34,945 nt of DNA from Bradyrhizobium sp. (lineage in GTDB: Bacteria; Pseudomonadota; Alphaproteobacteria; Rhizobiales; Xanthobacteraceae), in assembly GCF_030693485.1 (NCBI RefSeq), contig NZ_JAUYAN010000202.1, positions 1-34,945 of the forward strand, written 5' to 3'. A program made the translations under genes and the position numbers. The first letter of the stretch is position 1; each line of letters opens with the position of its first letter. Shown one piece after another: positions 26,298 to 32,656 of this stretch. The notes beneath the pieces were generated by a model. That model did no database searches and was not told the origin of the DNA. It saw only the letters and a list, made by a program, of their open reading frames with translations.

Positions 26298-26888
26298 ATG
26301 CTCGCGCTCTCGAGCGGCTTGCTGCGCACCGGACTGGCGCTCAAACTGAACCAGGTCAAACGGGCGACGCAATCCTATATGCGCGACCGGACGGAACAGG
26401 CCACCGGCGCTGCCGTATCTTATGCCGTCGCAGCGGGCCTGTTTGCCGCCGCGGGTATTTTCCTGATCGCGGCGCTTTTCGTCGGGGCCGCCGCGCTGTT
26501 TCGCTGGATTGAGATCCATTACGGGCTGTTTCAGGCGTTCGGCGCCTCCAGCGGCTTGCTGGCGACGATCGCCGCGATCTGCGCCGGTGTGGCCGCCAGC
26601 CGGCTGAAGCGCCCGGCACCAAAATTCCCGTCGCTGGCGAGCCGCCTGCGTGTCGCCATCAATGCCAATCCGATCAAGCCGGCCCGGGTCGAAGCGGCCA
26701 CCAATACCGCGACGGCGATCTTGCGCGAGCCCGCCACGCCTGTGAGCGGTACGAGCCGCACCCGGCGGGCATCGCGCCCCGGCCCGGCCGTGGACAGCAG
26801 AAAGGTGCAGGCCGGCCTGCTCGTAGCCGCGACATTGCTGGGCTGGGCGGCCGTCCGGCGGCAACAGGCGCGAAGACCGGCGTCCTGA
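26298..26888 (+). CDS. Holin-X-like small membrane protein, YihY-associated
   Basis: 196 residues. A basic amphipathic N-terminus leads to two adjacent membrane helices (AVSYAVAAGLFAAAGIFLIAAL and FGASSGLLATIAAICAGVAA), then a basic, Ala/Pro-rich cytoplasmic tail, and a last hydrophobic segment (VQAGLLVAATLLGWAAV). The layout resembles proteins annotated as phage holin / holin-X superfamily in Rhizobiales, but there is no phage context and lysis is not implied. GAAGGAA precedes the ATG. Its stop and the next start share one base (TGATG), so it is coupled to the YihY gene. Confidence 0.6.
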   Translation: MLALSSGLLRTGLALKLNQVKRATQSYMRDRTEQATGAAVSYAVAAGLFAAAGIFLIAALFVGAAALFRWIEIHYGLFQAFGASSGLLATIAAICAGVAASRLKRPAPKFPSLASRLRVAINANPIKPARVEAATNTATAILREPATPVSGTSRTRRASRPGPAVDSRKVQAGLLVAATLLGWAAVRRQQARRPAS

Positions 26889-28015
26889 TGTCCGGCCGGC
26901 GCAGGGAGGCTGCCGACAGTCTGCTTCTGATCGCAGCCACGGCGATTTTCGTGCTGACCGCGCAGCGCTATCTTCAAAACATCATCGCGCCGGAGCCGGC
27001 TTGCGGGCCGGCGATCGCGGCGCCCGATTCCGTCGTGCCCGAACTGGCGCCGCACGGACGAGGCCGGCTTTCCAGCAACCCTTTGCAGATTCCCTCTGCC
27101 GGCTGGAAGGACATCCTGTGGCGGACCTATCAGCAGATCGACGAAGACCGCTTGCTCGCAACCGCCGCGGGTGTCGTGTTTTTCGGCCTGCTCGCAGTGT
27201 TTCCGGCGATCACGGCGCTGGTGTCATCCTACGGACTGTTCGCGGACGCCTCCACCATCGGCGCCAATCTGCAGACCATGGCCGTGATGTTGCCGCAGGG
27301 CTCGTTCCAGATCGTGCAGGACCAGATCACGCGCGTGCTCGCCAAGGGCGACACTGCGCTGGGCGCCACGTTTCTGTTCGGCCTCGGGCTCGCGATCTGG
27401 AGCGCCAATGCCGGCGTCAAGGCCGTGATCGAGGCATTGAACGTGGTCTATGGCGAACGCGAGAAGCGCGGATTCTTCCGGCTGAACCTGCTGTCGCTGG
27501 GCTTTACCACGGGCGCGATCATGGCGCTGATGCTGATGGTGAGCGCGGTGGTGGCGCTGCCGCTGGCGCTCGATCATCTCGGCCTCGCGCAGCAGAGCAA
27601 GGACATCGTCAGCCTGGCGCGATGGCCTGTCATGTTCGTGATCCTGCTGTTGGCGCTCGGCGTGCTCTACCGGTTCGGGCCGAGCCGGCGGGCGGCGCGG
27701 TGGGAATGGCTCAGCGTCGGCACGCTGGCCGCGGCCCTGCTCTGGATCGCGGGCTCTTCGCTGCTGTCGTGGTACCTGTCGAACTTCGGCAACTACGACG
27801 CCACCTACGGCTCGCTCGGCGCCGCCATCGGTCTGATGATGTGGATGTGGATGTCCGCCGTCATCGTGCTGTGCGGCGCCGAACTGAACGCGGAAATCGA
27901 GCACCAGACCGCGCGAGATTCGACGGTCGGGCAACCCGGGCCGCTCGGCGCCCGCGGCGCCGTGATGGCGGACACGCTGGGACCGGCGGTTCCGGCCGAA
28001 TCAAAAGAACACTAG
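26888..28015 (+). CDS. YihY/UPF0761 (BrkB) family inner-membrane protein
   Basis: 375 residues with about six helices in the family core, starting at GWKDILWRTYQQIDEDRLLA (near residue 75) and ending with the hallmark LSNFGNYDATYGSLGAAIGL followed by MMWMWMSAVIVLCGAELNAE. Despite an old annotation as ribonuclease BN, the family is an integral membrane protein of uncertain function. An N-terminal extension of ~70 residues with its own hydrophobic helix (SLLLIAATAIFVLTAQRYL) is unusual. Translationally coupled to the preceding membrane protein. Confidence 0.88.
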   Translation: MSGRRREAADSLLLIAATAIFVLTAQRYLQNIIAPEPACGPAIAAPDSVVPELAPHGRGRLSSNPLQIPSAGWKDILWRTYQQIDEDRLLATAAGVVFFGLLAVFPAITALVSSYGLFADASTIGANLQTMAVMLPQGSFQIVQDQITRVLAKGDTALGATFLFGLGLAIWSANAGVKAVIEALNVVYGEREKRGFFRLNLLSLGFTTGAIMALMLMVSAVVALPLALDHLGLAQQSKDIVSLARWPVMFVILLLALGVLYRFGPSRRAARWEWLSVGTLAAALLWIAGSSLLSWYLSNFGNYDATYGSLGAAIGLMMWMWMSAVIVLCGAELNAEIEHQTARDSTVGQPGPLGARGAVMADTLGPAVPAESKEH

Positions 28016-28137
28016 CCCGTCGAATCAACATTGATGCTAAGCTTGCAGGGCCTGGAGGAGCGCAAGATTCGAGATGGCTGCGGCTTTCGCGTTTTCCCGG
28101 GCGAGAGCAGTCTGGACCTGAGGGCGTTGCGCGCGAC

Positions 28138-29628
28138 ATGATTCGCATTTCCACGGTTTTCATCGCCATCTGCATGGTGCTGGTCGCGGCCTCCCTCGGC
28201 CTGATCCTGTATTCGGTGCTGGGCATCAGCGGTTCGGAATCCGCGATCGTGGCGCTCACCGCGCTGACCTTCCTGATCCTCTACAATGCCGTGTCGATGC
28301 GACTGCGCGACCGCACCGATGTCGGAGGCCAGATTGCGGATCTGTCGCGCGGCACGGCCGACCTCGCCCGCCAGGTCGCCGAATTCGGGCGCCGCCTCGC
28401 CGCCGTCGAGGGCCGGGTGGTGTCGGCCAATTCGACCGGTGCCGACCGCATCCAGACCGTGATCGGCGAGATCAACGAACTCGGCGTGCTGGTCAAGCAG
28501 CTCGCGACCTCGGTCGCCAGCCACGACGACATGCTGGCCGCAGGCGCCGCCACCGCGCCGCCTCCGCTTGCCAGCCCGCCGGAGCGCGAGGCTTCGCGCG
28601 AACCACCCGACGTCGCCGAGCAGACAGTCAGCGCGCCGATGCCCGCCAAGGCGGCGCCGGTTGTGGCAGCGCCTGCCGTTGCAGCACCCGCCGCTGCAGC
28701 ACCAGCTGTTGCCGCCGAAACAACCCCGTCGCGCAGCCACGCCCAAATCCTCAGCGCTGTGAAAGGCGCGGTCGAGGAAAATCGCATCGACATCTACCTG
28801 CAGCCAATGGTGACTCTGCCGCAGCGCAAGGTGCGCTTCTACGAGGCGGTCACACGGCTGCGCGACGACAAGGACGAGGTTCTCGCCGCGGAGGATTTCA
28901 TCGGGGTCGCCGAGGCCGCCGGACTGATCGGACGGATCGATCACATGGTGATGCTGCGCTGCGTGCAGGTGCTGCGCCGGCTGATGGTGCGCAACAAGGA
29001 TGTCGGAATCTTCTGCAACGTCGCAGCAGGAACGCTCGGTAACCCCACCACCTTCGCGCAATGCCTCGACTTCCTCGAAGCCAACCGCGCGCTGGCGCCT
29101 TCCTTCGTGCTCGAATTCAAGCAGGCGACGTTCCGCAACCTCGGCGCGGTCGAGACCGAGCATCTGGCGGCGCTGGCGCAGCGCGGCTACCGTTTCTCGA
29201 TCGACCACGTCACCGACCTCAGGATCGAGCCGCGCGAACTGGCTGACCGCGGCGTCCGCTTCATCAAGGTACCTGCCGCTTTGTTGCTCGACCAGCGCTC
29301 AAGTTCCACCTCCGACATTCATCCCTCGGACCTGTCCGATCTGCTCGGCCGCTTCGGTATCGACCTGATCGCCGAGCGAATCGAAGGCGAGCGCGCGGTG
29401 GTCGACCTGCTCGATTTCGACGTGCGGTTCGGGCAAGGCTTTCTGTTTGCGCCACCCCGGCCGTTGCGGCCCGAGGGGGCATCTGCTACCGGCGGGGCGC
29501 CTTCGAACAATCCGCAGGAACCCAATGGCTCCCCCAAAACGGCTCCCCTCACCAGTCCGGCCATCGAGCCCCCGGCGCGGGCGACCGGCAACGCCGCGCT
29601 GGCGCGGCGTGCCGCTGGGCCGGGCTGA
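28138..29628 (+). CDS. TipF-like membrane protein with degenerate EAL domain
   Basis: 496 residues: two N-terminal membrane helices (about 5-28 and 34-52), a helical coiled-coil-like region (60-130), an Ala/Pro-rich linker (138-195) and an EAL domain (about 203-440). The order matches TipF of Caulobacter, a c-di-GMP receptor needed for flagellum assembly. EAL signature positions: E236-A237-V238, N294 (IFCNVAAG), E326 (VLEFKQ), D356-H357 in place of DD (SIDHVTD), K377, E413 and Q433. The changed DD pair and EAV suggest binding without efficient hydrolysis. The C-terminal ~55 residues are Pro/Ala-rich. ATG 28138 is the first that keeps helix 1 at the terminus. A HAD gene follows after 15 bp. 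No flagellar gene is adjacent, so TipF orthology is tentative. Confidence 0.75.
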   Translation: MIRISTVFIAICMVLVAASLGLILYSVLGISGSESAIVALTALTFLILYNAVSMRLRDRTDVGGQIADLSRGTADLARQVAEFGRRLAAVEGRVVSANSTGADRIQTVIGEINELGVLVKQLATSVASHDDMLAAGAATAPPPLASPPEREASREPPDVAEQTVSAPMPAKAAPVVAAPAVAAPAAAAPAVAAETTPSRSHAQILSAVKGAVEENRIDIYLQPMVTLPQRKVRFYEAVTRLRDDKDEVLAAEDFIGVAEAAGLIGRIDHMVMLRCVQVLRRLMVRNKDVGIFCNVAAGTLGNPTTFAQCLDFLEANRALAPSFVLEFKQATFRNLGAVETEHLAALAQRGYRFSIDHVTDLRIEPRELADRGVRFIKVPAALLLDQRSSSTSDIHPSDLSDLLGRFGIDLIAERIEGERAVVDLLDFDVRFGQGFLFAPPRPLRPEGASATGGAPSNNPQEPNGSPKTAPLTSPAIEPPARATGNAALARRAAGPG

Positions 29629-29643
29629 CCGGGTGTCGCTGCC

Positions 29644-30498
29644 ATGACCGGTCTGCGTTTTGCCGAGCGGCTGCGCGATCTCGTCCCCGGCGTCGAGGTC
29701 GTGCTCTCCGACATCTGGGGCGTGGTTCACAACGGCCTGGTGGCCTTCCCCGAAGCCTGTGAGGCGCTGCACAACTTCCGCGCCCAGGGCGGCACGGTGA
29801 TCCTGATCACCAATGCGCCAAGGCCCGCCGATTCGGTACAGCGGCAATTGCGCAAGCTCGGCGTCGCCGACGAGACCTATGACGCCATCGTCAGTTCGGG
29901 CGACCTCACCCGGCATTTCGTCGCCGACCATCCGGGCAAGAAAATGTTCTGGCTCGGCCCCGAGCGCGACAATTCGATCTATCGCGGCCTCGACACCATG
30001 ATCGCGCCGCTGGAAGCCGCCGATTACATCGTCTGCACCGGCCTGTTCGACGACGAAACCGAATCGGCCGAGGATTATCGCGGCATGCTGCTGAAGGCTC
30101 GCGAGCGCCAGCTGACGCTGATCTGCGCCAACCCCGACATCGTGGTCGAGCGCGGCGACCGCCTGATCTATTGCGCCGGCGCGATCGCCGAACTCTATCG
30201 CGAACTCGGCGGCGAGGTGATCTTCTACGGCAAGCCGCACCGGCCGATCTATGAGCGCGCCGTTGAACTCGCGGCCGCGCGCCAGAGCCACGCCATCGAG
30301 CTCAACCGCGTGCTGGCGATCGGCGATTCCGTGCGGACCGATCTGACCGGCGCGCATGCCTTCGGCATCGACTGCCTGTTCCTGACCCGCGGCATCCACT
30401 CCGAAGAGTTCGAGGGCATCGATCAGCTCGACCCCGCCTCGGTGAAGGAGCTGTTCGGCCACCCGCCGAAGGCGCTGATGCGCGAGTTGAGGTGGTAG
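29644..30498 (+). CDS. HAD-superfamily class IIA hydrolase (TIGR01459-like)
   Basis: 284-residue HAD phosphatase-fold protein. Motif I reads LSDIWGVVHNG: the nucleophile Asp is kept, but the second Asp of DxD is Trp, as is usual for the TIGR01459 group. Motif II is VILITNAPRP, motif III includes the Lys in FYGKPHRPIYE, and motif IV is AIGDSVRTDLTGAHAFG. The class IIA cap lies between motifs II and III, as in NagD. Substrate unknown. It starts 15 bp after the EAL gene and is followed by REP elements and the convergent cheY. Confidence 0.85.
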   Translation: MTGLRFAERLRDLVPGVEVVLSDIWGVVHNGLVAFPEACEALHNFRAQGGTVILITNAPRPADSVQRQLRKLGVADETYDAIVSSGDLTRHFVADHPGKKMFWLGPERDNSIYRGLDTMIAPLEAADYIVCTGLFDDETESAEDYRGMLLKARERQLTLICANPDIVVERGDRLIYCAGAIAELYRELGGEVIFYGKPHRPIYERAVELAAARQSHAIELNRVLAIGDSVRTDLTGAHAFGIDCLFLTRGIHSEEFEGIDQLDPASVKELFGHPPKALMRELRW

Positions 30499-30506
30499 GG
30501 ACGTCT

Positions 30507-30650
30507 CTTCTCCCTCGCCCCGCGCTTGCGGGGAAAGGGTCGGGGTGGGGGGCTCTCTCGGCAAATTTTAAAGAAGAGAGTACCCGGTGAATCCCCCTCA
30601 CCCGCCGCGCAAGTGCGCGGCGACCTCTCCCCGCAAGTGGGGCGAGGTAA
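30507..30650. repeat. Inverted pair of REP-type elements between convergent genes
   Basis: CTCCCTCGCCCCGCGCTTGCGGGG with GGGTCGGGGTGGGGG on the left is mirrored by CCGCCGCGCAAGTGCGCGGCG and CTCTCCCCGCAAGTGGGGCGAGG on the right. It separates the HAD gene from cheY. Third pair of this family in the window. Confidence 0.8.
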
Positions 30651-30667
30651 AGAACGAACGCACACGC

Positions 30668-31063
30668 CTACGCGTTGGCCATGTCAGGGAATACCGCCTC
30701 GATCTTGGTCTTCAGCGTGGCGGCGTTGAACGGCTTGACGATGTAGTTGTTGACGCCGGCCTTCTTGGCGGCAATCACGTTTTCGGTCTTGGATTCCGCC
30801 GTGATCATGATGAACGGCGTGGTGGCGAGATTGGGGTCGGCGCGAACTTCCCGGAGCAGGTCGTAGCCGGTCATCGGCTCCATGTTCCAGTCGGAGATCA
30901 CAAGCCCGTACTTCTTGACGCGCATCTTGTTCAGCGCCGCCGAGCCGTCACTGGCGTCATCGATATTCTCGAAGCCGAGCTGCTTCAGGAGATTTCGGAT
31001 GATCCGGATCATGGTGTTGTAGTCATCCACCACCAGAACCGACATCGACAAATCAACCGCCAT
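30668..31063 (-). CDS. CheY-like single-domain response regulator
   Basis: 131-residue receiver without output domain. Phosphorylation residues are all present: DD in VLVVDDYNTM, the acceptor Asp in LVISDWNMEPMTG, Thr in FIMITAESKTE and Lys in YIVKPFNAATL. The WNMEPMTG and NNYIVKPF segments are close to chemotaxis CheY, which binds the flagellar motor switch. GGGGGAG precedes the ATG. No other che or fli gene is adjacent. It could serve chemotaxis or another phosphorelay. Two TTAA words 8 bp apart lie ~90 bp upstream. Confidence 0.88.
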   Translation of the reverse strand: MAVDLSMSVLVVDDYNTMIRIIRNLLKQLGFENIDDASDGSAALNKMRVKKYGLVISDWNMEPMTGYDLLREVRADPNLATTPFIMITAESKTENVIAAKKAGVNNYIVKPFNAATLKTKIEAVFPDMANA

Positions 31064-31289
31064 CTTGACTCCCCCGCAACGCTACAATCCACACGAGCCC
31101 GCGCCAGGCCAAAAGCCCCGCAGTCCGCCCCCACCAGTAGCACCAGCCGTTAAACAGCCCGTTAACCGACCTTAGCGGGAAACATGGTAGCGACACCCGC
31201 TCCGCGGTCGATTTGGCCCGGCTTGACTTCGTCGGGGCCGCCGCGTCACGGTCCCGCGCCTGCTGACCTCGCCCAAAGAATCTTGCAAA

Positions 31290-32261
31290 ATGACGCCTGG
31301 CTTCACCGTTATCCGCGACGACACCCAAGCAGCCGCCATCCCCAGGGGAGCGGTGGTGGCGATGGGCAATTTCGACGGCGTTCATCTCGGCCACCGCGCG
31401 GTCATCGCCGCCGCCCTGCAGATGGGGCGTGCCCACGACCGGCCGGCGCTGGCGGTGACCTTCGAGCCGCACCCCCGCAGCTTCTTCAGTCCGAACACCC
31501 CCCAGTTCCGGCTTACCGACGAGGCCAGCAAGCTCCGGCTTTTGGCCGGCACCGGGCTTTCCGGCGCCGTGGTGATGACCTTCGACAAGGGGCGCGCCGG
31601 AACCACGGCGCAGGATTTCATTCACCATGACCTGATCGACCGGCTCGGAATCAGCGGGATCGCGGTCGGCTACGACTTTCATTTTGGCAAGGGCCGTGTG
31701 GGCTCGCCGAGCCTTCTGGTGAGCGAAGCGCCCCGGCTCGGCATTGAGGTCGACGTCCAGGCCCATATCGATATCGACGAGCGGCCGGTGTCCTCCTCTG
31801 CGATCCGGATGGCGCTCGCGGAGGGGCAGATCGACGACGCCACCGCGATGCTCGGCGGCCCCTGGTTCGTGGCGGGCACGGTGATCCATGGCGAGAAACG
31901 CGGCCGCGATCTCGGCTATCCCACCGCCAATATCCGGCTCGACAAGAATTGCGGGCTCAAGCACGGCATCTATGCGGTGCGGGTCGGCCGCGGTACCGAA
32001 AGGCTCAACGGCGTCGCCAGTTTCGGCCGCCGCCCGACCTTCGATAATGGCGCGCCGCTGCTGGAAGTGTTCCTGTTCGACTTCAAGGGCGACCTCTATG
32101 GCGTCTCGCTGGATGTCGCCTTCATCGCCTTCATCCGCGACGAAGTGAAGTTCGACGGCATCGAGGCGCTGGTACGCCAGATGGACGACGACAGCGCGAG
32201 AGCCCGCGCGGCGCTGGCGGCGGCGCCGGACGCGTTTCCGAAGCTCGGGCAGGTCGGATGA
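31290..32261 (+). CDS. ribF: Bifunctional riboflavin kinase / FAD synthetase
   Basis: Makes FMN from riboflavin and FAD from FMN; 323 residues. N-terminal adenylyltransferase: VVAMGNFDGVHLGHRAVI with the HxGH-like motif, FEPHPRSFF, and the ISSTxIR-type VSSSAIRMALAEG. C-terminal kinase: RGRDLGYPTANI and NGVASFGRRPTFDNG followed by LLEVFLFDF. Start at 31290 has a weak ribosome site. Its stop overlaps the ATG of the degenerate acetyltransferase gene (ATGA), and ileS follows. Its FMN product is the ligand of the riboswitch before ribH. Confidence 0.96.
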   Translation: MTPGFTVIRDDTQAAAIPRGAVVAMGNFDGVHLGHRAVIAAALQMGRAHDRPALAVTFEPHPRSFFSPNTPQFRLTDEASKLRLLAGTGLSGAVVMTFDKGRAGTTAQDFIHHDLIDRLGISGIAVGYDFHFGKGRVGSPSLLVSEAPRLGIEVDVQAHIDIDERPVSSSAIRMALAEGQIDDATAMLGGPWFVAGTVIHGEKRGRDLGYPTANIRLDKNCGLKHGIYAVRVGRGTERLNGVASFGRRPTFDNGAPLLEVFLFDFKGDLYGVSLDVAFIAFIRDEVKFDGIEALVRQMDDDSARARAALAAAPDAFPKLGQVG

Positions 32262-32466
32262 GCAAAACCGAAAAGCAAAAATGCTGGCGGGCGAACTCTA
32301 CCGTGCCGACGCCGAAATCGGCGCCGAGCAGGCCGTCACCAAGGAATGGCTGGCGCGCGCCATAATCGGGGCCGGCAGCGTGGTGACGCGGGATGTCGAG
32401 CCGGGCCAGACCGTTACCGGCAATCCGGCCCGGCCGCGTCACCCGCGACCAGTGGCCGAGGACTGA
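32258..32466 (+). pseudogene. Remnant of a maltose/nodulation-type sugar O-acetyltransferase
   Basis: Translation from ATG 32258 gives MSKTEKQK, the usual start of Maa/NodL/LacA-type acetyltransferases, then leaves frame in the A-run at 32276-32281, where one A seems lost. In the shifted frame MLAGELYRADAEI...TKEWLAR (the conserved N-terminal part) runs directly into AIIGAGSVVTRDVEPGQTVT and GNPAR, the end of the hexapeptide-repeat domain. About 125 residues of the middle, including the catalytic His, are missing, with the joint near 32350-32362. So there is a frameshift plus an internal deletion. The ATG overlaps the ribF stop, so the intact ancestor was probably coupled to ribF. Confidence 0.8.
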
Positions 32467-32605
32467 CGGTCGAGGCGTGCCGGGGGCTTTGCGATTTTGC
32501 CGCTTGGCTGCTATGGAAAGCTCATGTTTTCGCGGCGCACCATCCCCATTAGCGGCCCGGCTTCCGCCTGAGCGATCTGCTCGGCGCAAGACCGGGATCC
32601 TATCC

Positions 32606-32622
32606 ATTCATCCGCGATGAAT
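32606..32622. promoter_or_regulatory. Hairpin upstream of ileS
   Basis: Perfect 7-bp stem ATTCATC / GATGAAT with a 3-base loop, 35 bases before the ileS start. It stands in an otherwise featureless 190-bp gap. Role unknown; T-box leaders are not expected in this group and I see none. Confidence 0.35.
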
Positions 32623-32656
32623 CGCGTTTCAGCGCCCCTTGAGCCCAAGAGCATTC

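Noticed and set aside
26298..26888. Prophage lysis module
   Set aside because: The holin-like protein has no endolysin, integrase or other phage gene nearby and is coupled to YihY.
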